Notes: generated by a model not told the origin, from the letters alone. DNA of 64,000 bases from Sphingomonas nostoxanthinifaciens (GCF_019930585.1 NZ_CP082839.1:2042001-2106000), one strand, 5' to 3'; shown: positions 41,209-49,965, counted from the first letter of the stretch. Program-made: numbers and translations.

Positions 41209-41651
41209 TCGTGTTCGATCTCGCCTGCACGCAGGAGCATGTGTTCGAGGCGTGGTTCGGCTCGACCGCGGATTATGACAAGCAGCGCGAGCGCGGGCTC
41301 GTCTCGTGCCCGATCTGCGGCGATGCCGACGTGCGCAAGGCGGCGATGGCGCCCGCCGTCCCGGCCAAAAGCAATGCGCGGCCCGTACCGATGGCGAAGG
41401 GCGCGCCGGCCCCTGCCGAGATGAAGGCGATGCTGGCGGCGCTCGCGCGGGCGCAGGCCAAGGCGCTCGAGGGATCCGAGCATGTCGGCGGCCGCTTCGC
41501 CGAGGAAGCGCGCGCGATGCACGATGGCGAGACGCCCGAACGCGCGATCCACGGCCAGGCGACACTCGCCGAAGCCAAGGCGCTGGTGGAAGACGGCGTG
41601 CCGGTCGCGCCTTTGCCGCTGCCGATCGTCCCACCCGACGTGAGTCACTGA
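41205..41651 (+). CDS. DUF1178 family zinc-ribbon-like protein
   Basis: 148 residues. The start (MIVFDLACTQEHVFEAWFGS) with 'DYDKQRERGLVSCPICGDADV' is the DUF1178 family pattern: a Cys-x-x-Cys that suggests a zinc ribbon or redox site, and 'VRKAAMAPAVP'. Much of the centre is an Ala/Pro/Met-rich linker. In alphaproteobacteria this gene usually sits next to the nitrilase-type gene, as here. Function is unknown. Confidence 0.93.
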   Translation: MIVFDLACTQEHVFEAWFGSTADYDKQRERGLVSCPICGDADVRKAAMAPAVPAKSNARPVPMAKGAPAPAEMKAMLAALARAQAKALEGSEHVGGRFAEEARAMHDGETPERAIHGQATLAEAKALVEDGVPVAPLPLPIVPPDVSH

Positions 41652-41837
41652 TAACGCTGGATTATCGGCAAGATGATCCAAGTTGATCCGCGCGGCGATC
41701 AAAGTGACGCCTGGGTGATGACTTCGGGGTGATTGTCGATCATCCGGCTTGGCGGATCAGGCGGCGGCTGATACTCGATGCGCGGGGGCCGCATCGGTGC
41801 AAATAACGCCGAGGCGACGCGATTGGGGAGGGCGATC

Positions 41838-42797
41838 GTGAAGCATCATCTGTCTTTGCTCGTTATCGGCGCGTTATCGATCGCGCCCGAAGCATCCTTG
41901 TCGGCAGCGCAGCCCTCGGGCGCGCAGAAGGCGCAGGTCGCGGCTGAGAATGACGTGCCGCATTGTGCGCGTAAGCTGGGCACCGTCTCGGTGGCCGATG
42001 GCGACAACCCGTCGGGCTGGACGCAGTTCAGCCTCGCGCCGCCGTCGAAGCTGTTGAAGGTGCTGATCCAGCGGTCGGGCTGCTTCAATTTGGTCGATCG
42101 CGGCACCGGGCTGCATGCGGCCGAGCTTGAGCGCAATATCGGCGGCGGCCTCGGCCTGCAGCGCGGATCGAATGTCGGCGTCGGCCAGATCAAGGCGGCG
42201 GATTATGTGCTGGTGGCCGAGGTGCAGGCCGCCAACCGCAATGCCAGTGGCAGCGCGGTCGGCGGCGCGCTCGGCGGGCTGGTCGGCGGCCGCTTCGGCG
42301 CGCTGGCGGGCGGCGTCGGCAGCCGCAAGATGGAGGCCAACACCGTCCTCTCGCTCACCAACGTCCGCACGACCGAGACCGTGCAGACCGAGGAGGGCTA
42401 TGCCGTCAAGAATAGCCTGTCGTTCGGTGCTGGCGGCGGCGCGGGCTTCTTCGGCGGCGGCATCGGCGCGGTCGGTGGCGGCTACGACAATACCGACATC
42501 GGCAAGATCGTGACGATGGCCTTCATCCAGGCCTATGCGAAGATGGTGACCGACCTCGGCCTGCTCCAGCCGGGCTCGACCGGCACGGCCGAGGCATCGC
42601 CGACCAAGACCTTCACCGCGACCGCGCCGGTGGCGATGCGCAAGACCGCCGCGGCGACCGGCGCCGTCCTGCGCACGTTGCCGCCGGGCGCGATCGTCTA
42701 CCCGACCGGCAAGAAGGATGGCCTGTGGTGGGAGGTCGCCGACGAGAACGACAATGTCGGCTGGGTGCTCAACACGAAGCTCGCGCCGACGCAGTGA
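41838..42797 (+). CDS. CsgG/HfaB-like lipoprotein-type protein with C-terminal SH3b domain
   Basis: 319 residues from GTG 41838, preceded by GGGGAGG. The signal peptide is 'KHHLSLLVIGALSIAPEASLSA' with no lipobox cysteine after it. The body resembles the CsgG/HfaB secretin-associated fold: 'LLKVLIQRSGCFNLVDRGTG' and 'AADYVLVAEVQ', then a glycine-rich barrel-like stretch (GSAVGGALGGLVGGRFGALA and 'GGGAGFFGGGIGAVGGG'). The last 70 residues, from about 250, form an SH3-like domain ('VAMRKTAAATGAVLRTLPPG', 'WWEVADENDNVGWVLNT'), which binds peptidoglycan or peptides in many secreted proteins. The gene stands alone and faces mscL. Confidence 0.75.
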   Translation: MKHHLSLLVIGALSIAPEASLSAAQPSGAQKAQVAAENDVPHCARKLGTVSVADGDNPSGWTQFSLAPPSKLLKVLIQRSGCFNLVDRGTGLHAAELERNIGGGLGLQRGSNVGVGQIKAADYVLVAEVQAANRNASGSAVGGALGGLVGGRFGALAGGVGSRKMEANTVLSLTNVRTTETVQTEEGYAVKNSLSFGAGGGAGFFGGGIGAVGGGYDNTDIGKIVTMAFIQAYAKMVTDLGLLQPGSTGTAEASPTKTFTATAPVAMRKTAAATGAVLRTLPPGAIVYPTGKKDGLWWEVADENDNVGWVLNTKLAPTQ

Positions 42798-42811
42798 GGC
42801 GGGAAGCTAAG

Positions 42812-42844
42812 CCCGTCATGCCGGATCAAGTCCGGGATGACGGG
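42812..42844. repeat. Palindromic repeat copy 5, short form between convergent genes
   Basis: CCCGTCAT at 42812-42819 pairs with ATGACGGG at 42837-42844, and the inner sequence 'GCCGGATCAAGTCCGG' carries half of the longer element at 3472. It lies between the 3' ends of the CsgG-like gene and mscL and may be a terminator. Confidence 0.75.
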
Positions 42845-42869
42845 CTCAGTGAGCGTCGTCGCGCGCGCC

Positions 42870-43310
42870 TCAGGCGCGTGGGCCGGCCTTCAGCTGATCA
42901 CGGATCTCGCGGAGCAGCAGCACGTCCTCGGGCGTGACGGGTTCGGCCTTCGGCGCCTCCTGCTTCGGGACGGCGCGGTTCACGGCGCGGACCAGCAGGA
43001 AGATGATGAAGGCGACGATCAGGAAGTTGACGACCTGCGTCAGGAACTCGCCATAGCCGAACAAAGCCACGCCGGCCTTCTTGAGCGCGGCATAATCGTC
43101 GGGCGAGCCACTATAGCCTGCCGGGATCGCGCCGAGCCGGACGAAATAGCCCGAGAAATCGAGGCCGCCGAAGATCTTGCCGATGATCGGCATGATGATG
43201 TCTTCGGTCAGCGAAGTGACGATCTTGTTGAACGCCGCGCCGATGATGACCGCCACCGCCAGATCGAGGACATTGCCCCGCGCGATGAATGCCTTGAATT
43301 CGCTCAGCAT
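42870..43310 (-). CDS. mscL: Large-conductance mechanosensitive channel
   Basis: 146 residues. Two membrane helices ('[20 protein letters not shown]' and '[20 protein letters not shown]') flank a short periplasmic loop. The N-terminal '[20 protein letters not shown]' is the MscL signature and the C-terminal '[16 protein letters not shown]' the cytoplasmic helix bundle. It opens under membrane tension to release solutes during osmotic downshock. Confidence 0.96.
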   Translation of the reverse strand: MLSEFKAFIARGNVLDLAVAVIIGAAFNKIVTSLTEDIIMPIIGKIFGGLDFSGYFVRLGAIPAGYSGSPDDYAALKKAGVALFGYGEFLTQVVNFLIVAFIIFLLVRAVNRAVPKQEAPKAEPVTPEDVLLLREIRDQLKAGPRA

Positions 43311-43325
43311 CGGCGTCTCCTCCTG

Positions 43326-44540
43326 TTATGCCGCGCGCCGCATCTCCATGCGGCTCCAGATTTCGACCAGGGCGGCCACCAGCTCGCGCATCATCGGCTC
43401 GCTGTGGCTCGGGCCCGGCGTGAAGCGCAGCCGCTCGGTGCCACGCGGCACGGTCGGATAATTGATCGGCTGCACGTAGACGCCATATTCGGCGAGCAGG
43501 ATATCGCTCGCGCGCTTCGCCTTGACCGGATCGCCGACCATCAGCGGCACGATATGCGTGGTCGACGGCATCACCGGCAATCCGGCATCGGCCATCAGCG
43601 CCTTGAGCATCGCCGCCGCCGCCTGCTGCCCCTCGCGCTCGACCGCCGACGCCTTGAGATGGCGCACGCTCGCCAGCGCGCCCGCGACCAGCACCGGCGA
43701 GAGCGAGGTGGTGAAGATGAAGCCCGGCGCATAGCTGCGGATCACGTCGATGATCGTGCGGTCGGCCGCGATATAGCCGCCCATCACGCCGAACGCCTTG
43801 CCGAGCGTGCCTTCGATGATGGTGATGCGATCGGCCGCGTCGTCACGATCGGAGATACCGCCGCCGCGCGGGCCGTACATGCCGACGGCGTGGACCTCGT
43901 CGCAATAGGTCAGCGCCTTGTACTTGTCGGCAAGGTCGCAGATGGCGTGGAGCGGCGCGACGTCGCCGTCCATCGAATAGACGCTCTCGAACGCGATCAG
44001 CTTGGGCGTGTCGATATCCTCGGCCGCCAGCAAGTCTTCCAGATGCTCGAGATCGTTGTGGCGGAAGATGCGCTTCTCGCAGCCCGAATTGCGGATGCCC
44101 GCGATCATCGAGGCATGGTTCAGCTCGTCCGAGAAGATCACGCAGCCCGGCAGCACCTTGGCCAGGGTCGACAGGGTCGCATCGTTCGAGACGTAGCCCG
44201 AGGTGAAGAGCAGCGCGCCTTCCTTGCCGTGGAGGTCGGCGAGTTCCGCCTCCAGATCGACGTGATAATGCGTGTTGCCGCCGATGTTGCGCGTTCCGCC
44301 CGAGCCCGCGCCGACATCGTGCAGCGCCTCTTCCATCGCGGTGATCACCTTGGGGTTCTGCCCCATCGCCAGATAATCGTTCGAGCACCACACCGTGATC
44401 GGCTTCGGCCCGTTATGCCCGGCGAAGCAGCGCGCGTTCGGGAACATGCCCTTGTTGCGCAGGATATCGATGAAGACCCGGTAGCGACCCTCGGCATGGA
44501 CCCGATCGATCGCGGCGGTGAACACACGGTTGTAATCCAA
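43326..44540 (-). CDS. hemA: 5-Aminolevulinate synthase
   Basis: 404 residues from a TTG start at 44540, which gives the family N-terminus '[20 protein letters not shown]'. An upstream ATG (44612) would add residues with no family match, so TTG is the better start. PLP-binding lysine is in '[18 protein letters not shown]'. '[16 protein letters not shown]', '[17 protein letters not shown]' and '[20 protein letters not shown]' are all standard. The enzyme condenses glycine and succinyl-CoA to aminolevulinate, the first step of alphaproteobacterial heme synthesis. The upstream neighbour is murI. Confidence 0.94.
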   Translation of the reverse strand: MDYNRVFTAAIDRVHAEGRYRVFIDILRNKGMFPNARCFAGHNGPKPITVWCSNDYLAMGQNPKVITAMEEALHDVGAGSGGTRNIGGNTHYHVDLEAELADLHGKEGALLFTSGYVSNDATLSTLAKVLPGCVIFSDELNHASMIAGIRNSGCEKRIFRHNDLEHLEDLLAAEDIDTPKLIAFESVYSMDGDVAPLHAICDLADKYKALTYCDEVHAVGMYGPRGGGISDRDDAADRITIIEGTLGKAFGVMGGYIAADRTIIDVIRSYAPGFIFTTSLSPVLVAGALASVRHLKASAVEREGQQAAAAMLKALMADAGLPVMPSTTHIVPLMVGDPVKAKRASDILLAEYGVYVQPINYPTVPRGTERLRFTPGPSHSEPMMRELVAALVEIWSRMEMRRAA

Positions 44541-44618
44541 GAGCCCCGAACCTCGGCTTCGAACAATGCGGTTTCTTAGCCAAGCCCGGCGGCAAAGGCC
44601 AGTGGCAAGCATCGCACG

Positions 44619-45416
44619 TCAGAGCCACTCGATCTGCGGCAGCCCGCGTGCGGCAAGCGCATCGCGCAGCGCCGGGGGTGGATCGAACGGCGCGGTGAAG
44701 ACGGCGCGGCCGGGCGGGGACTCGGCCGGCCAGTCCTGCCCCTCGGTCAGGTAGGCGATGCGTCGAGCGATGCCGGCGGCGCCGTCGACGAAGGCGAGCG
44801 GGCGCGGGCTCACCGCGGCCAGCCGGTCCGCCACCAACGGGAAATGGGTGCAGGCGAGCACGACCGTGTCGATCCGCTCGCCGCCCGGCTGGCCGAGCAG
44901 GCCGTCCAGCACGTCGGAATAGGCGCGGTCGGGCGTCGGCTGTCCGCGCAGGCGCGCCTCGGCCAGCTCGACCAATGCCGCCGAACCGTGGCGGACGACG
45001 AGGCAGTCGCTGGCGAAGCGCGCCGACAGATCGTCGACATAGGGCTGGCGTACGGTCGCGTCGGTGCCGAGCACGCCGATGGCGCGGGTGACCGATCGTT
45101 CGGCGGCGGGCTTGATCGCCGGCACCGTCCCCACGATCGGCAGGTCGAGCGCCGCGCGCACCGCCGCCAGTGCGATGGTCGAGGCGGTGTTGCACGCGAT
45201 CGTGACGAGGCGGGGGCGATAGCGCTCGACCAGCCGGCCGAGCAAAGCCGGCACGCGCGCGGCGATCTCGGCCTCGCTCTTCGTGCCATAGGGGAAGCCG
45301 CCATTGTCGGCGACGTAGACGATCGATGCCTGCGGCAGCCGCTGCCGCACCTCCGCCAGCACCGAGAGGCCGCCGACGCCGGAATCGAACAGCAGCAGCG
45401 GGCGGGCGTCGGGCAT
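44619..45416 (-). CDS. murI: Glutamate racemase
   Basis: 265 residues from the ATG at 45416. The N-terminal 'LLFDSGVGGLSVLAEVRQ', the first catalytic Cys in 'TIACNTASTIAL' and the second in 'VVLACTHFPLVADRL' are intact. It makes D-glutamate for peptidoglycan. It is in the same orientation as hemA, 78 bases upstream of it. Confidence 0.96.
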   Translation of the reverse strand: MPDARPLLLFDSGVGGLSVLAEVRQRLPQASIVYVADNGGFPYGTKSEAEIAARVPALLGRLVERYRPRLVTIACNTASTIALAAVRAALDLPIVGTVPAIKPAAERSVTRAIGVLGTDATVRQPYVDDLSARFASDCLVVRHGSAALVELAEARLRGQPTPDRAYSDVLDGLLGQPGGERIDTVVLACTHFPLVADRLAAVSPRPLAFVDGAAGIARRIAYLTEGQDWPAESPPGRAVFTAPFDPPPALRDALAARGLPQIEWL

Positions 45417-45457
45417 CGCCGTCGCGATAGAGCGTGCCGCCCTGACCCGCAACGCAC

Positions 45458-45553
45458 CGTCACCCCGGACTCGTTCCGGGGGCCACGGAGCGTCCGGGCC
45501 GCCGCCTCCGGCTCCTGCCGGCCGGTGGACCCCGGAACGAGTCCGGGGTGACG
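45458..45553. repeat. Palindromic repeat copy 6, perfect 24-bp arms between murI and recR
   Basis: Arms at 45458-45481 and 45530-45553 are exact reverse complements over 24 bases (core CACCCCGGACTCGTTCCGGG) with a 48-base loop rich in G and C. It lies in the divergent gap between murI and recR, so here it cannot be a simple convergent terminator. Confidence 0.92.
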
Positions 45554-45583
45554 CGCGTGCGCAGCACCCCTATCTGACATGCA

Positions 45584-46180
45584 ATGGCTTCTCCCGAAAT
45601 CGATGCGCTGACGCAGGCGCTCGCCCGCCTTCCCGGTCTCGGCCCGCGTTCGGCGCGGCGCGCGGTGCTGCACCTCCTCAAGAAGCGCGAGGCGGCGCTC
45701 GGTCCGCTGCTGCGCGCGCTGGAGGCGGTGAGCGAGCGGCTGGCGACCTGCTCGACCTGCGGCAATGTCGACACGTGCGATCCGTGCGCGATCTGCGCCG
45801 ATGCGCGCCGCGACCAACGGATGCTGTGCGTGGTGGAAGAGGTGGCCGACCTGTGGGCGCTGGATCGCACCCGGCTGTTCCCCGGCCGCTTCCACGTGCT
45901 CGGGGGGCGGCTCGCGGCACTCGAAGGCGTGCGGCCGGAGGATCTGACGATCGATGCGCTGGTCGGCCGGATCGAGCGTGGCGGGATCGACGAGGTCGTG
46001 CTGGCGATGAATGCCACGTTGGAGGGCCAGACCACCGCCCATTACATCGCCGAGCGGATCGAGCGCTTCCCGGTGCGCGTGACGCAGCTTGCCCACGGCC
46101 TTCCCGTCGGCGGCGAACTGGATTATCTCGACGAGGGCACGTTGGCGCAGGCGTTGCGCGCGCGGCGGCCGGTCGGCTGA
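45584..46180 (+). CDS. recR: Recombination protein RecR
   Basis: 198 residues. Helix-hairpin-helix '[20 protein letters not shown]', a C4 zinc finger in '[20 protein letters not shown]', and the Toprim domain '[17 protein letters not shown]' are all present. It works with RecO and RecF in loading RecA at gaps. dnaX and the YbaB-type gene, often adjacent in other genomes, are not present; murI is upstream instead. Confidence 0.95.
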   Translation: MASPEIDALTQALARLPGLGPRSARRAVLHLLKKREAALGPLLRALEAVSERLATCSTCGNVDTCDPCAICADARRDQRMLCVVEEVADLWALDRTRLFPGRFHVLGGRLAALEGVRPEDLTIDALVGRIERGGIDEVVLAMNATLEGQTTAHYIAERIERFPVRVTQLAHGLPVGGELDYLDEGTLAQALRARRPVG

Positions 46181-46190
46181 GGGGGCTAAC

Positions 46191-46571
46191 ATGGGCGTGA
46201 ACGGCATCGGCGGCTTCTTCTTCCGTGCGCGCGATCCGGAGGCGCTGGCGCGCTGGTATGCCGAGCATCTCGGCGTCGGCGCGGGCGAGTATGGCCGCTG
46301 GGCGACCGAGGCGGGATCGTCGGTCTTCGCGCCGTTCAAGGCCGATACCGATTATTTCCCCGCCGACCGCCAGTGGATGCTGAACCTGCGCGTCGACGAT
46401 CTCGACGGCCTGTTGGAGCGGCTGCGCGCGGCGGACATCGAGATCGTCACCAATCCGGATTGGGACATGCCGGGGGTAGGGCGCTTCGCCCGTATCCACG
46501 ATCCCGAGGGCAACCCGCTCGAATTGTGGGAGCCCGATCCCGAGGACGAGGATGATGCCGACGCGGTGTGA
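46191..46571 (+). CDS. VOC family (glyoxalase-fold) protein
   Basis: 126 residues with one pair of beta-alpha-beta-beta-beta motifs. 'GGFFFRARDPEALARWYAEH' and 'WMLNLRVDDLDGLLERLRAA', and the C-terminal metal-ligand Glu in 'IHDPEGNPLELWEPD' are typical of the fold, and the tail is acidic (EDEDDADAV). Members bind a metal and act as dioxygenases, glyoxalases or antibiotic-binding proteins; no substrate is evident. It follows recR by 10 bases and may be co-transcribed. Confidence 0.88.
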   Translation: MGVNGIGGFFFRARDPEALARWYAEHLGVGAGEYGRWATEAGSSVFAPFKADTDYFPADRQWMLNLRVDDLDGLLERLRAADIEIVTNPDWDMPGVGRFARIHDPEGNPLELWEPDPEDEDDADAV

Positions 46572-46660
46572 GCGCATGCGGACGGCAGGCCGGTCCGCTC
46601 GATCTTTGTCATCGACGCACTCCGCTTGAAGCGGCGGGCCGCGGCGATTAAATCGGCGCG

Positions 46661-47194
46661 ATGGCCATTCTTTCGATCATCGAGGCGCCGGATCCCCGGC
46701 TGCGTGTGAAGTCCACTCCCGTCGAGACGGTGGATGACGCTCTGCGCACGCTGATCGCCGACATGTTCGAGACGATGTACGATGCGCCCGGCATCGGCCT
46801 CGCCGCGATCCAGGTGGGCGTGCCGAAGCGGCTGCTGGTGATCGACTTGCAGGATATCGAGGGGCCGGACGGCCAGCCGGTGCGCAACCCGCGCGTGTTC
46901 ATCAACCCCGAATTGTACGAGCCGTCGACCGAATTGTCGGTCTATAATGAGGGCTGCCTGTCGGTGCCCGAGCAGTTTGCCGAGGTTGAGCGGCCGGCGA
47001 CCACGCACGCCCGCTGGCTGGACGAGCAGGGCGTCGCGCATGACGAGCCGATCGACGGCATGCTCGCCACCTGCCTGCAGCACGAGATGGACCATCTCGA
47101 AGGCATCCTCTTCATCGATCATCTGTCGCGGCTGAAGCGCGAGATGGTGCTGAAGAAGCTCGAGAAAGCGCGCCGGGCCCGCAACGCGGCCTGA
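46661..47194 (+). CDS. def: Peptide deformylase
   Basis: 177 residues. The three metal-site motifs are GIGLAAIQVG, 'NEGCLSVPEQFAEV', and H141-E142-M-D-H145 (CLQHEMDHLEG). It removes the formyl group from nascent proteins; its usual partner fmt is not in view. The gene is followed by a strong hairpin terminator. Confidence 0.97.
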   Translation: MAILSIIEAPDPRLRVKSTPVETVDDALRTLIADMFETMYDAPGIGLAAIQVGVPKRLLVIDLQDIEGPDGQPVRNPRVFINPELYEPSTELSVYNEGCLSVPEQFAEVERPATTHARWLDEQGVAHDEPIDGMLATCLQHEMDHLEGILFIDHLSRLKREMVLKKLEKARRARNAA

Positions 47195-47213
47195 GCGTCG
47201 GTAAGCGATACGG

Positions 47214-47244
47214 ACGCCGCCGGGAGCATCGCCCCCGGCGGCGT
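47214..47244. terminator. Bidirectional terminator-like hairpin between def and a PEP-CTERM gene
   Basis: An 11-base perfect stem, ACGCCGCCGGG (47214-47224) with CCCGGCGGCGT (47234-47244), has a nine-base loop and is followed by TTGCTT. It lies between the convergent 3' ends of def and the PEP-CTERM gene. Confidence 0.72.
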
Positions 47245-47251
47245 TTGCTTA

Positions 47252-47902
47252 TCAGGCGAAGCGGACGGTGACGCGACGGCGGCGCAGCGCCACGCCGGCG
47301 AGGCCAAAGCCGGCGATCATCAGCGCCCAGCTCGACGGCTCGGGCACGGCGGCAACGGCATTGCCCTCGACGAAGACGCGCACGCCGCTATCATCGAACA
47401 GATCCCAGCCGTCCGAGAAGAAGGAGCGGACGAGCGTGCCGTCGCCGGTCGGCGTGTTGAGATCGCCGAGGCCGGCATAGCCGGTCGCGCCGAACTGATT
47501 GGAGCCGAACACCACCGCATAGGTGCCGGCGTCGAGCGTCAGCGCGAGGTCGGCCGCCTGATCGTGCGTGCCGCCGGTCACTTCGAAGAGCGTCGAGCCG
47601 AGCGCGGTGGCGGCGAGGTTCTGCGACGAGCCGGCCGGCAGGCCGGTGGTCGGATCGACCGAGACGATCGCGCCGAAGATCGTGCCCGACGGATAGCCGC
47701 CGAACTGCGCGCCGATCGCGGTCACGTCGGTGCGGTCGGCCAGCGTGAACACCGCGCCGATGATGTCGGTGCCGTCCGGGAACAGGATATATTCGCCGGT
47801 GTCGTCGCCGGTGTAGCTGGCGCTTTCGTAGACGGTCGCGGCGGAGGCGGGCAGCGCGGCGAGTGCGAGGCCGGCCGCGGCGGCGAGGCGAATGGACAGC
47901 AT
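47252..47902 (-). CDS. PEP-CTERM-type sorted secreted protein
   Basis: 216 residues with a signal peptide (MLSIRLAAAAGLALAALPAS) and the canonical tail 'AVPEPSSWALMIAGFGLAGV' followed by RRRR. The mature part is a beta-rich domain with 'DRTDVTAIGAQFGGYPSGTI' and 'LTLDAGTYAVVFGSNQFG', consistent with a beta-sandwich surface protein. No cysteines. Probably exported and anchored or released by exosortase, for which no gene is present in this window. Confidence 0.86.
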   Translation of the reverse strand: MLSIRLAAAAGLALAALPASAATVYESASYTGDDTGEYILFPDGTDIIGAVFTLADRTDVTAIGAQFGGYPSGTIFGAIVSVDPTTGLPAGSSQNLAATALGSTLFEVTGGTHDQAADLALTLDAGTYAVVFGSNQFGATGYAGLGDLNTPTGDGTLVRSFFSDGWDLFDDSGVRVFVEGNAVAAVPEPSSWALMIAGFGLAGVALRRRRVTVRFA

Positions 47903-48000
47903 GGGTAAGCTCCACGATGGTTGAACCGCCGTTGGAGCTAGAAGCCGCGCAAGTCATTGCGATGACAATTGTTAACGAAAATTAACGTTGGTGTTCGGTA

Positions 48001-48390
48001 TCAGCCGAGCCCGGCGAGCGCCTCGCGGCAATCGTCGGCGCACGTGCGGCAGGCGGCGGCGCAGAGCCGGCAGTGGCGGTGATCATGCTTCTCGCATTCC
48101 GCGGCGCAGGCGTCGCACGCCTCGATGCAGGCGCGCAGGATGGTCGCCAACACCGCGCGATTGTCGCCGGTCTGGCGCGTGGCGAGGCGGGCCGCGGCGG
48201 TGCAGACGTCGGCGCAGTCGAGACACATGCGGATGCACTGGCGCATGTCCATCGGCTCGGCGAGGCAGGCGTCGGCGCAGGCGGTACAGGTGACGGCGCA
48301 GTCGGTCGCGCTGCGAATGGCTTCGGCCAGCGGCTCGTTGATATGGCCGTTCGCGTCCGGGTGGGCGGCGATCATCTTGCGGATCGGCAT
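48001..48390 (-). CDS. Four-helix-bundle copper-binding (Csp-like) protein
   Basis: 129 residues with no signal peptide. Cysteine pairs at spacing C-x-x-x-C and C-x-x-C recur along all four helices ('CAVTCTACADACLAEP', 'CIRMCLDCADVCTA', 'CIEACDACAAECEKH', 'CRLCAAACRTCADDC'), 17 Cys in total on inspection, with His residues 'HDHRHC'. This is the pattern of cytosolic copper-storage proteins, which hold many Cu(I) ions. A cytoplasmic copper-buffering role is likely. The gene stands alone in the minus direction, upstream of rmuC. Confidence 0.88.
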   Translation of the reverse strand: MPIRKMIAAHPDANGHINEPLAEAIRSATDCAVTCTACADACLAEPMDMRQCIRMCLDCADVCTAAARLATRQTGDNRAVLATILRACIEACDACAAECEKHDHRHCRLCAAACRTCADDCREALAGLG

Positions 48391-48511
48391 GGCATCCTCC
48401 TTTATCGTTTCCGACGGAACGGGGCGCGGGCCGCGCGGTTCCCGCGCGATCCGGCCTTGAGCTTATGCGCTTCGCGTGTTATGTTCCTGTTTCGTTCAGG
48501 CGGGAGGTGAC

Positions 48512-49933
48512 ATGGCGGCGGGCATGGCAGTGGCGATGGCACTGGTGGCGGCGATCGTCGGCCTGATCGTGGGCTGGATCCTCGGCGGCCGACCGGCGGC
48601 GCTGCTGCGCGGCGAACGCGACCGGCTGGACGAACGCTCGCGCGCAGCAGAGACGGCGTGCGCGGCGGCGCAGGCGGGGGCGGCGCGGGCCGATCTGCTG
48701 ACGCGGACGCTGGAGGCGGTGACGCGCGAGCGCGACGAGGCGCAGGCCGCCTTGCGCGAATTTACCGGCCGGCAAGAGGAGCGCGAACGCCATTTCACCG
48801 CCCGCCAGCGCGAGCTGGTCGAGCAGAAGGAAGCGCTGTCGGCGCAGTTCAGCGAGATTGGCGGCAAATTGCTGGCCGATGCGCAGCGCCAGTTCCTCGA
48901 GCGCGCCGACCAGCGCTTCACCGAATCGGAGCGGCTGTCGGGCGAGCGGCTCGGTGCCCTGCTGCAGCCGGTCGACGAGCGGTTGAAGCGCTACGAGGAA
49001 GGCGTGGCGAAGGTCGAGGCCGAGCGCCGCGATTCGTTCGGCGCGCTGACCGGGCTCATCCAGTCGATGCGCGAGGGGCAGGAGCGCGTTTCGGGCGAGG
49101 CTGCCAAGCTGGTCAACGCCCTGCGCAACGCGCCCAAGGCGCGCGGCCGCTGGGGCGAGCAGCAGCTCCGCAACGTGCTGGAGACGTGTGGCCTGTCCGA
49201 TCATGCCGATTTCCGGACCGAGGTGTCGGTCGAGGGCGACGAGGGGCGGCTGCGGCCCGACGTGGTGGTGCGCGTACCCGGCGGGCGCACTTTGGTGATC
49301 GACGCGAAGGTGTCGCTCAACGCCTATCAGGATGCGTTCGGCGCCATCGACGAAGGCGAGCGCGCGGTGCATCTGGCGGCGCATGCCGCGGCGATGCGCG
49401 CGCACGTCAACACGCTGGGCGGCAAGGCCTATCAGGCGCGCTTCGCCGACAGCGCCGATTATGTCGTGATGTTCGTGCCGGGCGAGCATTTCCTCGCCGC
49501 CGCGCTGGAGCAGGATCCGACGCTGTGGGATTTCGCATTCGACAAGCGCGTGCTGCTGGCGACGCCGACCAACCTGATCGCGATCGCGCGGACGGTCGCC
49601 GCGGTATGGCGGCAGGAGAAGCTCGCCAAGGAAGCCGCGCAGATCGGCGCGCTGGGCAAGGAATTGTACGAGCGGCTGTCGACCGCGGCCGAGCGGATGC
49701 GCCGCGTGGGCGGGGGGCTGACGACAGCGGTCAACAGCTACAATGCGTTCGTGAGCAGTTTCGAGAGCCGTGCGCTCGTTACCGCGCGCAAGTTCCGCGA
49801 CCTCAATATCGAGGCTGGCGGCCGCGAGATCGAGGAAGTGGCGCCGGTCGAAGCACTTGCGCGCTACCACGACACGCCCGCGCTGCCGGTGGACGAAGCA
49901 GGCGAACCGTTGCTGTCGCAGGCCGCCGAATAG
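48512..49933 (+). CDS. rmuC: RmuC-type DNA recombination protein
   Basis: 473 residues from the ATG at 48512, with GGAGGT five bases upstream. An N-terminal membrane helix (AVAMALVAAIVGLIVGWILG) is followed by a long coiled coil over residues 30-170, and the nuclease-like core, with 'GRWGEQQLRNVLETCGL' and 'RPDVVVRVPGGRTLVIDAKV' (the PD-(D/E)XK-like D...DAK segment). RmuC limits inversions at short inverted repeats. The genome around carries many such repeats, but no causal link is implied. Confidence 0.93.
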   Translation: MAAGMAVAMALVAAIVGLIVGWILGGRPAALLRGERDRLDERSRAAETACAAAQAGAARADLLTRTLEAVTRERDEAQAALREFTGRQEERERHFTARQRELVEQKEALSAQFSEIGGKLLADAQRQFLERADQRFTESERLSGERLGALLQPVDERLKRYEEGVAKVEAERRDSFGALTGLIQSMREGQERVSGEAAKLVNALRNAPKARGRWGEQQLRNVLETCGLSDHADFRTEVSVEGDEGRLRPDVVVRVPGGRTLVIDAKVSLNAYQDAFGAIDEGERAVHLAAHAAAMRAHVNTLGGKAYQARFADSADYVVMFVPGEHFLAAALEQDPTLWDFAFDKRVLLATPTNLIAIARTVAAVWRQEKLAKEAAQIGALGKELYERLSTAAERMRRVGGGLTTAVNSYNAFVSSFESRALVTARKFRDLNIEAGGREIEEVAPVEALARYHDTPALPVDEAGEPLLSQAAE

Positions 49934-49949
49934 CCGACCGCGAGGATCG

Positions 49950-49965
49950 GCCGCCGCGCGGCGGC
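49950..49965. terminator. GC palindrome after rmuC
   Basis: GCCGCCGCGCGGCGGC is a perfect 16-base palindrome 16 bases after the rmuC stop. It could be a weak terminator, although no T-tract follows; the next 140 bases before the mdtA-like gene hold no gene and no other strong signal. Confidence 0.35.

Noticed and set aside
43326..44612. hemA start at the upstream ATG (44612)
   Set aside because: The 24 extra residues have no family match, and the conserved N-terminus begins right after the TTG at 44540.
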